Notes: generated from the sequence alone by a model not told the origin. 64,000 nucleotides of DNA from Io17-Chloro-G2 sp034428715 (GCA_034428715.1 DAOUHE010000178.1:57605-121604), one strand, 5' to 3'. Shown: positions 17,851-27,523, counted from the stretch's first letter. Program-made: numbers and translations.

Positions 17851-18540
17851 TTACTTCAGGGTGGACATGAACCGTTCGATTTGGTCGTTCACGCGCTGGT
17901 ATTTTTCCAACTGCACGAAATGACTGCCGCCCTCGATGATTTCCTGTTGGGCCCCTGGAATTTTCTCCGCCAGATATTCGGTAAATTTGACCGGCGTGGC
18001 GAAATCATCGGAGCCACACATCACGTGGGTGGGCAGCCGGACCGTGTGGACCTTGTCCATGACGTCAAACTGGTCGCATGCCCTCAGGTCGTTTAGCTCA
18101 ACGACGGGGCCGATTTCGATCGTCCTGCGGACCAATACCTGAAGGATGTCATCTTCCACGTTTTTGTAATGTTCCCTGCGGGTTTCCAGCCATTCCGAAT
18201 TGTCTTCCACGGCCTTTTCACATTCTTGGAGGTACTTTGGATCTACCCTCATCCTGGCGCCGGTGCCGATGAGGATAATACCCTTCAATTCGTCGGGATA
18301 GCGCAGGGCATACTGCAACGCGATAGCCCCGCCCATTGAATGGCCGCAGAGGACCACGTCTTTGTACCGGCGGGCTGTGTTGAAGCCGCGGACCCAATCC
18401 ACATACCGGTCAATGCTATTGCACGCCTTGCCCGTGGGGTGTCCGGGAAGGTCAATGGCTTTCGAGTTACGGAAATGCCTTAGTTGATAGTAGAAAGAAA
18501 GGCTCGAGGCGCCTGCGCCATGGATCATAACCAACTTCAT
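17851..18540 (-). CDS. Alpha/beta hydrolase
   Basis: Serine hydrolase of 229 residues, close to the MenH/esterase group. The N-terminus is MKLVMIHGAGASSLSFYYQ, with the nucleophile elbow CGHSMGGAIALQYA, acid region CGSDDFATP and catalytic His in EGGSHFVQLEK. The frame also has a GTG at 18549, but ATG 18540 has GGAAGG eight bases upstream and starts directly on the first strand. It converges with the flavin reductase gene. The upstream region has three CTATRRTCAT repeats that may be operators. Confidence 0.85.
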   Translation of the reverse strand: MKLVMIHGAGASSLSFYYQLRHFRNSKAIDLPGHPTGKACNSIDRYVDWVRGFNTARRYKDVVLCGHSMGGAIALQYALRYPDELKGIILIGTGARMRVDPKYLQECEKAVEDNSEWLETRREHYKNVEDDILQVLVRRTIEIGPVVELNDLRACDQFDVMDKVHTVRLPTHVMCGSDDFATPVKFTEYLAEKIPGAQQEIIEGGSHFVQLEKYQRVNDQIERFMSTLK

Positions 18541-18555
18541 TCCATACACCTTCCA

Positions 18556-18633
18556 CTATAGTCATCTATGGTCATCATTGCTTTTCGTAATAGTGATAAC
18601 AGATTAAAATCAGCATACTACCTATGATCATAG
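18556..18633. promoter_or_regulatory. CTATRRTCAT operator-like repeats
   Basis: Three copies of one ten-base motif lie upstream of the leftward hydrolase gene: CTATAGTCAT at 18556-18565, CTATGGTCAT directly abutting at 18566-18575, and CTATGATCAT at 18622-18631. The last is part of the perfect palindrome CTATGATCATAG (18622-18633). The first copy begins 16 bases upstream of the ATG. The spacing and position suit a transcription factor site, but no regulator gene is adjacent. Confidence 0.45.
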
Positions 18634-18821
18634 TTTGTACAGAGTGTGTGGAAAACACCACGGGGCGGTTGCGTGGGACCGCAAATGTTAGAAGCTGCAT
18701 TCACGTTTTACGAGTTGGTTATTGTTAGAACAAATCGTAACGCTCTAAAAGGTGATCAATCACACCGCAGCATCCGGCCCATGTCTTGAACCCCCAGGAA
18801 TAACGCGCCTTTCAGTTGTTA

Positions 18822-21482
18822 TTAATTTGAGCCATCATCGCCTAGCGGCTCATCGGCGTCCGCCGAGTCATCTGCATCTAGCAGCTCGTCGGCTCCATCG
18901 GACTCGTCACCAGCTAACTGTTCATCGGCGACAGCCGCTTGGCCGTAACGGGTGCGATGCCCGTTGGAAGTCCCGTTGGAAGAGCCCGTGGCCGCGCCGT
19001 TGGCGCCATCACCGCTTAACCTTCGGTCGGATTCGTGGAAACAGGCGATGGCGGCGACGAAGTCGTCAGCTTCCCGCTCGCGCCACACGATCACTCCCTG
19101 GGTGTTTCTGCCGGTGACCCTCACGTCTTCCAGGGTGATTCGTTGCATTTGTGCCTTGGCGGATATTATGAAGATCTCTTGACCCTGTGTATCGGGTACT
19201 ACTCGGGCCGCGGCTACCGGTCCTCCCTTCTCAGTGACACGAAACGTCCGCACACCCTGACCTCCCCGCTTATACCTGGGATAGCTGGACACGGGAGTCG
19301 ACTTGCCGTAGCCATTCTTGCTTACGATAAGGAGGTGGGTGTTGGGCGCCGCTATGCCCATGGCCACGACCCGGTCCTCACCCACCAGCCGCATGCCTCG
19401 GACACCGCCGGCGGAACGGGAACGGGGGGTGAGGCCCGACACCGGGAACTTGATAGCCTGGCCCTGTTCCGACACCATGATGATGTCCCGGGTCTCATCG
19501 GCCTGGCCAATGCTAACCAACTCGTCTCCCTGTTCCAGGTCCATGACGATCAAGCCCGAGGGCCGTATGTTGACCAGTTGTCCCGTCTTTAGCGCCTTTA
19601 CTTCTCCCATTCGGGTGGCCAGGATCAAGATGTAGTCGTCTTCCTTGGGGGTGCTGATCGCCAACATGGCCTGGATCTGCTCACCCCGGGCCAGGGGCAG
19701 CAGGCTCACCAAGGGGGCTCCCCGGGTGGTGCGAGAAGTATTGGAACTTATCTGGAACGCCCGCAGCGGATACACTCGTCCCCGGTTGCTGAAGAAAAAC
19801 AGCGTCTCATGAGTATCCACCACCGCCAGGTCCATCAGGGCGTCGTCTTCGCGGGTCGCCATGCCCAATACCCCCTTGCCGCCCCGGTGTTGGGTGCGGT
19901 AGGTGTCGATGGGCACCCGTTTGATGTAACCCCGCTGGCTGATCGTGACCACCACGTCTTCATTGGGAATGAACTGTTCATCTGTGGTGCCCTGTAACTC
20001 GGCTTCATCGATGAAGGTGCGCCGGGGATCTCCGTAATCTTTTTTGATCTTGCGGGTCTCGGTCTTAATGGCGGTCAGCACCTTTTCCGGGCTGCCCAGC
20101 AAAGCTTCCAGGTCGGCAATCGTCTTGAGCAGGTCTTCGTGTTCCTTTTCCAGCCGTTCCCGCTCCAAACCGGCCAAGCGCCTTAGCTGCATGTCCAGAA
20201 TCGCCTGGGCTTGGATCTGCGTCAGGTCCAGCTGTTCCATCAGGCCGGTCCGGGCGGTTTCCACGTCGGCCGAACCGCGGATGATGGCCACCACTTCGTC
20301 CATCCGGTTCAATGCCAACAGCAGGCCCTGAACCACGTGGTCGCGGTCCTGGGCGCGTTTCAACAAGAATTCGGAACGCCGCCGGATGACCTCTTGGCGG
20401 TGTGCGATGAACAACGCCAAGCATTGTTTAAGCGACAGCACCTGGGGCTGGCCGTCCACCAAGGCCAACATGATGGTATTGAACGATGTGCGCAATGACG
20501 TGTGTCGAAATAGATTGTTAAGGACGATGTTTCCCTGGGCATCCCGCCTTAACTCAATGACGATTCGCATTCCGTGGCGGTCCGACTCGTCTCGTATGTC
20601 CGAGATCCCTTCAATCCGCTTCTCTCTCACCATCTGGGCTATTTTTTCTACCAAGGTGGACTTATTAACCTGGAAAGGCAGTTCCGTGATGATGATCTGT
20701 TCCCGGCCACCGCGCATCTCTTCTATCTCGGTGGCCCCTTCCATGATGATGCGCCCCCGGCCGGTCATGTAGGTGTCGATGATTCCCTGTTTTCCGCGTA
20801 TCAGCCCAGCGGTGGGGAAGTCGGGCCCCAGAACAAACCGCATCAGCCGTTCGGTGGTGGAATCGGGATGGTCCACCAAGTAGCAAATTGCATCACATAT
20901 TTCGCCCAGGTTGTGAGGGGGAATGTTGGTGGCCATTCCCACGGCAATCCCAGTGGCACCGTTTATCAGCATGTTGGGAAGGCGTGCCGGCAGCACCGTG
21001 GGTTCCTGCATCGAGTCGTCGAAGGTGGCGCTAAAGTCCACCGTGTTCAGGTCCAGGTCACCTAACAACTCTTCAGCGATGGGGGCCAGCCGGGCCTCGG
21101 TGTACCGCATGGCCGCCGGCGGGTCGCCGTCAACGCTGCCGAAGTTGCCCTGGCCGGTGACGAGAGGATAACGCAACGAAAAGGATTGAGCCATTCTGAC
21201 CAGGGAGTCGTATACCGAGGATTCGCCGTGGGGGTGGTATTTGCCCAGTACCTCGCCGACTATCCGGGCCGTCTTTCGGGAGGTGGTGTTTGCCCTTAAG
21301 CCCATCTCCTGCATGGCATAAAGTATGCGCCGCTGCACTGGTTTCAGCCCGTCTCGGACATCGGGAAGCGCCCGGGATACGATCACGCTCATCGCGTAGG
21401 TAAGGTACGACGTCCGCATCTCCTCTTCGATGCGTATGGGCCGGCTTCCCTCTGCCGGTGGCATTGGGGCGGTGGTTACCAT
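18822..21482 (-). CDS. gyrA: DNA gyrase subunit A
   Basis: Breakage-reunion subunit of gyrase, 886 residues, acting with GyrB (not in this window) to supercoil DNA. The N-terminal domain starts ALPDVRDGLKPVQRRILYAM. The quinolone region HPHGESSVYDSLVRMAQ keeps Ser and Asp at the positions equivalent to E. coli 83 and 87. The catalytic Tyr127 is in AAMRYTEARL. The GyrA box lies in the C-terminal beta-pinwheel (QHRGGKG). The last 60 or so residues are rich in Asp, Glu, Gly and Ser, a poorly conserved acidic tail. AAGGAG precedes ATG at good spacing. Confidence 0.97.
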   Translation of the reverse strand: MVTTAPMPPAEGSRPIRIEEEMRTSYLTYAMSVIVSRALPDVRDGLKPVQRRILYAMQEMGLRANTTSRKTARIVGEVLGKYHPHGESSVYDSLVRMAQSFSLRYPLVTGQGNFGSVDGDPPAAMRYTEARLAPIAEELLGDLDLNTVDFSATFDDSMQEPTVLPARLPNMLINGATGIAVGMATNIPPHNLGEICDAICYLVDHPDSTTERLMRFVLGPDFPTAGLIRGKQGIIDTYMTGRGRIIMEGATEIEEMRGGREQIIITELPFQVNKSTLVEKIAQMVREKRIEGISDIRDESDRHGMRIVIELRRDAQGNIVLNNLFRHTSLRTSFNTIMLALVDGQPQVLSLKQCLALFIAHRQEVIRRRSEFLLKRAQDRDHVVQGLLLALNRMDEVVAIIRGSADVETARTGLMEQLDLTQIQAQAILDMQLRRLAGLERERLEKEHEDLLKTIADLEALLGSPEKVLTAIKTETRKIKKDYGDPRRTFIDEAELQGTTDEQFIPNEDVVVTISQRGYIKRVPIDTYRTQHRGGKGVLGMATREDDALMDLAVVDTHETLFFFSNRGRVYPLRAFQISSNTSRTTRGAPLVSLLPLARGEQIQAMLAISTPKEDDYILILATRMGEVKALKTGQLVNIRPSGLIVMDLEQGDELVSIGQADETRDIIMVSEQGQAIKFPVSGLTPRSRSAGGVRGMRLVGEDRVVAMGIAAPNTHLLIVSKNGYGKSTPVSSYPRYKRGGQGVRTFRVTEKGGPVAAARVVPDTQGQEIFIISAKAQMQRITLEDVRVTGRNTQGVIVWREREADDFVAAIACFHESDRRLSGDGANGAATGSSNGTSNGHRTRYGQAAVADEQLAGDESDGADELLDADDSADADEPLGDDGSN

Positions 21483-21709
21483 CTCTTGCTCCTCTCCTTC
21501 ACGTCTATCTCTTCCACTGATCGGCGGACGGTGAAACCGTAAACGTCCCCAGACTGGCCGCCCAGGGTTTAGCCCTAGGGGTAGATGCGTCCTCTGGGTT
21601 GAACGCGTTGGTCATAAATCTTTCGGGTTTGGGAGTCTCGGTCATCCAGGGTTCTGGGTGGGTGGACTCGGTGCTTTGACGTTGGTTGCCGGAGAAACGG
21701 CCCCGAGGG

Positions 21710-22432
21710 TCAAACAAGGGCCCCAGGTTTATATATTTCCGCCCGGTCGTTAAACGCCGCAAACAGATTGGCGAAGATCCTTGGGACTTCTTTTTGCCTT
21801 TCCGGATGGCACTGAAGGCCGATGACCCAGCTATGTTCCGGGCTTTCCAGACCTTCGATGAGGCCATCTTCAACGCTATAGGCGGTGGTCATCAAACGGG
21901 GTGACCTTTGGGCCTCATAAAGACCCTGATGGTGCAGGCTGTTGACTTTGAAGAACCCGGCGAGGCCAATCACCGCGGCGGCTTTGGAACCCGGCGAAAG
22001 GTATATCTGGTGAGACAGAGGTTCTGCCGGATTATTTCCGGAATCGGCGTCCTGCTGGTTCCGGTGGCCCCGCAGGTTTTGGATCAACCCACCCCCAAAG
22101 GCCACGTTGAGTATTTGCATACCCCTACAGATGGCCAGGATGGGCATGTCATGCTTCAAGGCGTGATCAAGCAGGCGGAGGTCCAGGTCATCCAACGAAC
22201 GGTTGATTTCCAAACCGGCTTGGGGGTCTGGTTCTTGACGATAAAGTGGAGGATCAACGTCAGGGCCACCGGGCAGCATCAAACCGCTCACGTCGTCCAT
22301 CAGATCGCCGGTGGTTCGGTGACCATCTTTTCCCGGGGTTAGCAACCTCACGTCAGCGCCCAAAGTTTCCATTATGCCTATATAACGGCTTGCGTTTCGC
22401 TGACCGGAGGAAGGAATAACTATTACCGCCAT
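21710..22432 (-). CDS. Gamma-glutamyl-gamma-aminobutyrate hydrolase family (peptidase C26)
   Basis: Class I glutamine amidotransferase-like hydrolase of 240 residues, related to PuuD. The family cleaves gamma-glutamyl amide bonds. Motifs are SGLMLPGGPDVDPPLY, the nucleophile elbow AICRGMQILNVAFGGGL (catalytic Cys), VNSLHHQG, and the catalytic His and Glu in LQCHPERQ. The true substrate could be gamma-glutamyl-GABA or another gamma-glutamyl compound. No putrescine-pathway genes are nearby. It is upstream of gyrA on the same strand with a 227-base gap. Confidence 0.87.
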   Translation of the reverse strand: MAVIVIPSSGQRNASRYIGIMETLGADVRLLTPGKDGHRTTGDLMDDVSGLMLPGGPDVDPPLYRQEPDPQAGLEINRSLDDLDLRLLDHALKHDMPILAICRGMQILNVAFGGGLIQNLRGHRNQQDADSGNNPAEPLSHQIYLSPGSKAAAVIGLAGFFKVNSLHHQGLYEAQRSPRLMTTAYSVEDGLIEGLESPEHSWVIGLQCHPERQKEVPRIFANLFAAFNDRAEIYKPGALV

Positions 22433-22689
22433 ATAGCATTACATTTTACCTGAAATCGGGGCGGAGGTACAATGTAGGTAACGACGAATCTCGGTTCTAT
22501 CGAAACAGGACCTGCGCCGGATCATGAATTGCATCCTGGTTACTGTATCCAGTCGTTGGCGGTTTAGCGGATGCTGGCGCCCGGGTTGGGTGACACCGCA
22601 AATACTCTGAAATCACCTGATGGGTAACCGTACCCACTACTTTGCTTGGAACAGCGGTTTTTGTTAAGCTAGATAGGTGATTTTGCCTA

Positions 22690-22725
22690 TTTGAACCAGC
22701 GTACTGGTTTGAACCAGCGTACTGG
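22690..22725. repeat. 18-bp perfect tandem duplication
   Basis: TTTGAACCAGCGTACTGG occurs twice, head to tail, directly ahead of the Shine-Dalgarno of xdhC. It may be a replication-slippage duplication in the leader, or a pair of regulator sites. GTAC in the middle is self-complementary. Confidence 0.7.
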
Positions 22726-22739
22726 AAGGGAAGAAAGGG

Positions 22740-23876
22740 ATGAAAGAGGTAATAGAAGAAGCGGTCAAGCTCTCTAAAGAGGGCCAACCCTGCGTATTGG
22801 CCACCGTGGTCCGAACCAAGGGCTCGACGCCGCAGAAGGCCGGGGCCATGCTGCTGGTGCGCGAGGATGGAACCGGCGTCGGTACCCTTGGCGGTGGTTG
22901 TGTCGAGGGCGACATATGGTTTGCCGCCAAAGAGATACTGCGGCAACACGGAGGGCCGGAATTCAAGGATTACTACCTCAACGAAGACATTGCCGCCAGA
23001 GACGGGCTGGTATGCGGCGGCACCATGTACTTCTACCTGGAGCCTCTGTGGGGTTCACAAGACTTCGCCGAGATCGGAAGCGAGTTGATGGCAGCATATG
23101 AGGGCGGAGACGCCGTAGGCTTGGCCACGGTGGTCAACGTGCTCGAAGGTGCCATTAACCCAGTCAAACTGGGTGCCAAGCTGCTACTGCGCTTAGACGG
23201 GTCGGTGGTGGGAACCCTGGGCGATGTCCAGTTGGATGAAAAGGCGATAGAGGTGGCCCGCCGGGTGGCCGAGGTTGGGAATACCGAGTCGTTTAACACC
23301 GATATCGGAGCCGAGATCTTCGTCGAGGGATTCACCACACCGCCAACCTTGGTGATGGTGGGTGGCGGCCACGTCGGCAAGGCGACCGCCGACCTGGCCC
23401 ACTCTCTAGGGTACCGGGTATACGTCGTGGACGACCGGCCCGAGTTCTGCAACCAAGAACGTTTCCCTAACGCCGAGCAGACCGTGGTCACTCCTTACGG
23501 CACGTGGGCCGACCATGTGACCATCAACGTCAACAGTTTCGTCGTCGTCGCTACCAGAGGACACCGGTTCGATGATATGGCCTTGGAATCGGCCCTGGCA
23601 ACCAAGGCGAGATACATTGGCCTATTGGGCAGCCGGCGCAAGACCATAATGATTTACCGCCGTCTGATTCAGCAGGGTACTCCGGTGGACCGGCTCAGGG
23701 ACGTTCACGCGCCCATTGGCCTGGACATAGGCGGTCTTACGCCGGAAGAGCTGGCGGTCAGCATCATGTCGGAGATCATCATGGTGCGCCGTGGCGGCAA
23801 AGGCGGGCCCATGGGCATGGACGAGTGGTTCATTGAGCGCGCGGCAAATATCGCCGGGCGGGCGGTGGAAGTCTAG
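22740..23876 (+). CDS. xdhC: XdhC/CoxF-family molybdenum cofactor maturation protein
   Basis: Accessory protein that binds molybdenum cofactor and promotes its sulfuration and insertion into xanthine dehydrogenase-family enzymes. The N-terminal XdhC/CoxI domain has CVLATVVRTKGSTPQKAGAMLLV and GTLGGGCVEGDIW. The C-terminal Rossmann-like domain has LVMVGGGHVGKATADLAHSLGYRVYVVDDR and YIGLLGSRRKT. At 378 residues it has both domains. GAAAGGG directly precedes ATG. The MobA-like gene follows 21 bases later. The only client visible is the orphan subunit at 9.3-11.6 kb. Confidence 0.9.
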   Translation: MKEVIEEAVKLSKEGQPCVLATVVRTKGSTPQKAGAMLLVREDGTGVGTLGGGCVEGDIWFAAKEILRQHGGPEFKDYYLNEDIAARDGLVCGGTMYFYLEPLWGSQDFAEIGSELMAAYEGGDAVGLATVVNVLEGAINPVKLGAKLLLRLDGSVVGTLGDVQLDEKAIEVARRVAEVGNTESFNTDIGAEIFVEGFTTPPTLVMVGGGHVGKATADLAHSLGYRVYVVDDRPEFCNQERFPNAEQTVVTPYGTWADHVTINVNSFVVVATRGHRFDDMALESALATKARYIGLLGSRRKTIMIYRRLIQQGTPVDRLRDVHAPIGLDIGGLTPEELAVSIMSEIIMVRRGGKGGPMGMDEWFIERAANIAGRAVEV

Positions 23877-23897
23877 TTTCCAAAAACATCAAACCTG

Positions 23898-24509
23898 ATG
23901 GCGTCTAAAGTGGGACCCACTATCGCGATACTCTTGGCGGCCGGAGAGTCTAGCCGCATGGGACAGTTGAAAGCCCTGCTACCGTGGCAGGGCTCAACTT
24001 TATTGGAGCACCAGGTCACGGCGTTGTTGGAAGGCGGGGCCGACCGGGTCGTGGTGGTTGTTGGGCACCGCGCAGCTGAATTGGAAGCCAGACTGAAGGG
24101 CAAGAAGGGCGTGTCCTGCGCCGTCAACCCTGACTATCTGCTGGGGAAGACCACGTCACTAAAGGCTGGCGTGCAAGCCGTTAAAGGGTTCCATCCCGGC
24201 GTCATCCTCATCTTGAACGTCGACCAGCCGCGGAGGCCCGAGACCATCAAGGACCTATTGCGGCGCCATCTAGCCGGAGAATCCCTCATTACCATCCCCA
24301 CATTCAACGGGAAAGGCGGGCACCCCATCGCCATCGCGGCACAGCTTTTGCCGGACCTTGGGTCCATTGAAGAGGAAAGCCAGGGTCTAAAGGCAGTGAC
24401 TCGGCGATACGAGAGATCGACAGAAAGGGTGGAACTGGGAACTCCGGAAATCCTATGGGATTTGAACACCCCTGAGGACTACGAGAACGCAATCTCCGCC
24501 CAGACGTAG
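23898..24509 (+). CDS. MobA-like NTP transferase, probable molybdenum cofactor cytidylyltransferase
   Basis: Nucleotidyltransferase of 203 residues (NTP_transf_3, MocA/MobA-like). It would add CMP or GMP to molybdopterin. The nucleotide-binding segment is AILLAAGESSRMGQLKALLPW, with the metal-binding region LNVDQPRRPETI and the later TFNGKGGHPIAI. MocA rather than MobA is favoured because it pairs with xdhC, and hydroxylases of this family usually use the cytosine dinucleotide cofactor. The signature difference cannot be settled by eye. No strong Shine-Dalgarno is seen. Confidence 0.83.
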   Translation: MASKVGPTIAILLAAGESSRMGQLKALLPWQGSTLLEHQVTALLEGGADRVVVVVGHRAAELEARLKGKKGVSCAVNPDYLLGKTTSLKAGVQAVKGFHPGVILILNVDQPRRPETIKDLLRRHLAGESLITIPTFNGKGGHPIAIAAQLLPDLGSIEEESQGLKAVTRRYERSTERVELGTPEILWDLNTPEDYENAISAQT

Positions 24510-24579
24510 GCCGCGGGATTAAACCGCCACTTGGAACTCCGGCATGGTTCTCTGGTCTTTCTTTCGGTCTATACCGCAG

Positions 24580-25893
24580 CTATGTCGAACGTTGTTCCCG
24601 GGACCCAGGGGCAGGGATCAGTAGCGATGTAATCCACCCAATGAAGAACATGGACGATGCGAAGTAAAACCCGGCGCGCCAGCCGAACCCTGTGTCAAAG
24701 GGCAGGCCGAACCCGAAGGTGTCGACGGGCAAAGACCCTACCAGCATACCCACAGCTAAAACCGCCAGCACTCCAAAGGCCGAGTTGCTGCCCCACATCA
24801 ATCCGATGAACGTTGCCTCCAATCCCCGACCTTCAGCCACGTCTATCGCCGCCGCCTGGGTCAAAGAGTTCACCGCGAAATGGAACAGCCCGAACAGCGC
24901 TACAGACAGGGTCATCCAAGCCCCGGAACCACCCAGGGCAATGCCCAATGGCAATATCACCGAGACACCCATGATGAAGGAGATCACAGGCCTGCGCCCG
25001 ATGCGATCAGAGAGCCACCCAAAGAGTGGCCCGCTGACGATACCTGGCGCGGCTAAAAGGGCTACGTGAAAGCCAAGGACGAAGGAACTCTTGTCCAGCC
25101 CACCCTCATCCAGACCCCGTGTCAGGTAGAGGGGTATGACGAACATCACACCCGTGTCGCCCATCCCTCTCACGGCTGACACGATGAAAATGGGCCACAT
25201 GCCACCTGCTTCGAAAACCTCCCTCATGCTGCGCAATTGTTTGAAAAAGTTTTCGCGGACCTGAATGTCTTCAACCTTGGGTCCGCCCACGTTTTTTAAT
25301 ATCACCAAAATGACGAGGGCGATAAGGATCAAAACGGGCGTTCCGCCGCCCATGATCCAGCGCCACCCAACAAAACCCATCAGGGCGCCAACCGCCAACG
25401 GACCGAGCCAATCCCCCACATTGCCCATGGAACGATGTAGCGAGATGAATAAGCCGCGTTTCTCCGGGTAGCGCCTGGCCAAGAGGCCCAGGGCCGGCGG
25501 GTGCCATAGAGCGCTGCCGGCCGATGCCAAAGCCAAAGCCGCTATGATCAGCACATAAGTCGGTGATACCGAAACTAGGAGATAGCCCACGCCGATGAGT
25601 CCCATGCTAAAGGCTAGAACCAGGCCGACCCTGTGGTGGAACATATCGACGAAAAATCCGCTTCCCATACTGGTCAGGCCGCCGCAGAGACGGCGGACGG
25701 CCATCAACAAAGCCCCTTGTATCGGAATCAGCCCCAGACTGTCATATATCGCCGGCAGGAATACCTGGAAACTGTGGGCGTACATGTGTTCCAGGCCGTG
25801 GGCCCCGATGACGGTGGTGGCCATCACCGAGTCTTTGGTGCGCTTGGGCTCGTCAGTCACCAGTACTTGTGAGCGCTCCGCGGCTTGTGTCAC
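24580..25893 (-). CDS. MFS transporter
   Basis: Inner-membrane major facilitator of 437 residues with about 12 transmembrane segments. MFS loops are visible as GSGFFVDMFHHRVGL in the first half and GPLFGWLSDRIGRRP in the second. ALGLLARRYPEKRGLFISLHRSMGNVGDWLGP in the first half recalls transporters of the NarK/oxalate-formate or fosmidomycin-resistance type. GTG start, with only a weak Shine-Dalgarno. It converges with the MobA-like gene. The substrate is unknown, and efflux is as likely as uptake. Confidence 0.87.
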   Translation of the reverse strand: MTQAAERSQVLVTDEPKRTKDSVMATTVIGAHGLEHMYAHSFQVFLPAIYDSLGLIPIQGALLMAVRRLCGGLTSMGSGFFVDMFHHRVGLVLAFSMGLIGVGYLLVSVSPTYVLIIAALALASAGSALWHPPALGLLARRYPEKRGLFISLHRSMGNVGDWLGPLAVGALMGFVGWRWIMGGGTPVLILIALVILVILKNVGGPKVEDIQVRENFFKQLRSMREVFEAGGMWPIFIVSAVRGMGDTGVMFVIPLYLTRGLDEGGLDKSSFVLGFHVALLAAPGIVSGPLFGWLSDRIGRRPVISFIMGVSVILPLGIALGGSGAWMTLSVALFGLFHFAVNSLTQAAAIDVAEGRGLEATFIGLMWGSNSAFGVLAVLAVGMLVGSLPVDTFGFGLPFDTGFGWRAGFYFASSMFFIGWITSLLIPAPGSREQRST

Positions 25894-26205
25894 GCTACGA
25901 GACCTGCCTTCCGATATATTTCAGTAGGTGATACTTAAAGGAACAATGTATCCCTTTACATAATGGGCGCAGTATACACCTGTAATCGTGTTGGTGAAAA
26001 TAGAATCCTACGCTCAAGTACTGGAACAACAGAAGGTATGCCTTAGCATTTGGGCGAATTGCCCCGTCCAGATCCCGCGCCACCGCGTCGGAGTGATCTG
26101 CCCGTATTGCGCAATCGGTTTGGTCTGTATAATTGAACCGAGGTCAACTGCCAATTCAATAAATCCGGTCAACGAGTTCTGAATGTCAACGACGGAGCAA
26201 GCACC
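25894..26205. other. Divergent intergenic region, 312 bp
   Basis: Lies between the leftward MFS gene and the rightward metallophosphoesterase gene. A TATAAT at 26128-26133 about 70 bases before the phosphoesterase start is the best promoter element. No good -35 hexamer stands at 16-18 bases from it. No credible ORF or repeat. Confidence 0.4.
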
Positions 26206-26958
26206 TTGCGCGCCCTGATTCTGGCCGATATACACGCTAATCTGGAGGCCTTGACCGCGGTGATTGCCGACGCCCGGGCGAAAGGCGGCTTTGACGCCAT
26301 TTGGTGCCTGGGAGACACTGTTGGCTACGGGCCTGACCCCAACCGTTGTCTGGAGATCATCCAGGAACACCCCCTGGTTGCCGTGGCCGGGAACCACGAT
26401 TTTGCTGCAGTGAGTAAACGCGGCACCGACGATTTTAACTACGCTGCCAAAGCATCGGCAGAGTGGACCCAAGGCCAACTTTCCGGCGAGGCGGCCCGGT
26501 TTATACAAGACCTTCCACTTTTGGCCATCACCGAGCCGTTTACATTGGTCCACGGAACACTGCGGGATCCTTTATCCGAGTACCTTGTGGACCAGGAATC
26601 GGCCTCGGCGAATCTGGAGATGATGGCGACCAACTACTGCTTGGTGGGTCACTCCCACATGCCCTTCATCTGCTCGGAAGTCGATCCGGAGGCCGAAGGT
26701 GAAAGAAAATACCCGGAATTTTTCGAGTTTACCGAAGGCCGGCCATTTCCGTTGGAGGAAGAACGTTGCATATTCAATCCGGGGGGCGTGGGCCAGCCGC
26801 GAGACCGCGATCCCAGGTCTAGTTATGCCGTATACGATAGCCAAGAGGGAGTGATCCGGCGTCACCGTGTGGCGTATGAGATCGGAATAACCCAAAAAAA
26901 GATACGGGAGGCTGGCCTGCCCGAATACCTAGCCGAAAGGTTGAGCCACGGCCGCTGA
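26206..26958 (+). CDS. Metallophosphoesterase, YfcE/DUF2437-like
   Basis: Calcineurin-like phosphoesterase of 250 residues, expected to use two metal ions. The five metal motifs are visible: LADIHAN, CLGDTVGYGPDP, AGNHDFA, LVHGTLRDP and LVGHSHMPF. The start is TTG, placed there because GGAG lies eight bases upstream and the first metal motif begins only eight residues in. The natural substrate is unknown; relatives act on diadenosine polyphosphates, cyclic nucleotides or phosphodiesters. The two tRNA genes follow. Confidence 0.88.
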   Translation: MRALILADIHANLEALTAVIADARAKGGFDAIWCLGDTVGYGPDPNRCLEIIQEHPLVAVAGNHDFAAVSKRGTDDFNYAAKASAEWTQGQLSGEAARFIQDLPLLAITEPFTLVHGTLRDPLSEYLVDQESASANLEMMATNYCLVGHSHMPFICSEVDPEAEGERKYPEFFEFTEGRPFPLEEERCIFNPGGVGQPRDRDPRSSYAVYDSQEGVIRRHRVAYEIGITQKKIREAGLPEYLAERLSHGR

Positions 26959-26982
26959 AGGCGGCGGAGATCGAGTTGCTCA

Positions 26983-27012
26983 TTGACAATCCAACTTGTT
27001 TCTTGGTAGTTT
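26983..27012 (+). promoter_or_regulatory. Probable promoter of tRNA-Lys
   Basis: TTGACA at 26983-26988, 18-base spacer, then TAGTTT at 27007-27012. The -35 is consensus but the -10 is weak. Transcription would start near 27019, about 28 bases before the tRNA. Confidence 0.45.
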
Positions 27013-27046
27013 CAAGTGAGACCACCGTATACACACCACCAACCTT

Positions 27047-27122
<76 letters not shown>

Positions 27123-27438
27123 TCTATCGCTGCGCCTACCCCGGCTTTCCCAGTCACCTAATCTTTTTCAACATCGACTACCGCCATGGCTAAACGCCGC
27201 GGGTCAAAGCAGCGGGTGCATACGAAATGGCGGAAAAAATAAAGTATGAAAAGTATGATATGTAGCGGATGGCAGTATTTGGGAATGACTGGGTGGACAA
27301 GCCAATAAATTGCCAGATATAATACCTCGACCTGCTTGCAAGGCTCTAAAGGGTTGATTTGAACGCGGGTTGCTCGCTGCATTACGATGAAATCGGGCTG
27401 AAATCCGGTCGGATGAACCCTAAGTCCAGCGCCGGATC
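27123..27438. other. Spacer between two tRNA genes, 316 bp
   Basis: No gene is supported. A possible promoter for the downstream tRNA-Leu is TTGAAC (27359-27364), an 18-base spacer, and TACGAT (27383-27388), with transcription starting about 45 bases before the tRNA. Confidence 0.45.
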
Positions 27439-27523
27439 GGGGAAGTGTCGGAACTGGTAGACGAGCATGACTTAGGATCATGTGCTGCAAGGCGTGGGAG
27501 TTCGAGTCTCCCCTTCCCCACCA
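27439..27523 (+). tRNA. tRNA-Leu (TAG)
   Basis: Class II tRNA of 85 bases including encoded CCA. The acceptor GGGGAAG pairs exactly with CTTCCCC. The anticodon stem CATGA/TCATG holds loop CTTAGGA with anticodon TAG. A long variable arm follows, then a T arm with GTTCGAGTC. Discriminator A precedes CCA. Confidence 0.95.

Noticed and set aside
21505..21873. A 122-codon leftward frame between gyrA and the peptidase C26 gene
   Set aside because: It overlaps the C26 gene, has low-complexity basic sequence and no Shine-Dalgarno.
22690..22725. CRISPR-like repeat
   Set aside because: Only two head-to-tail copies with no spacer; no cas genes in the window.
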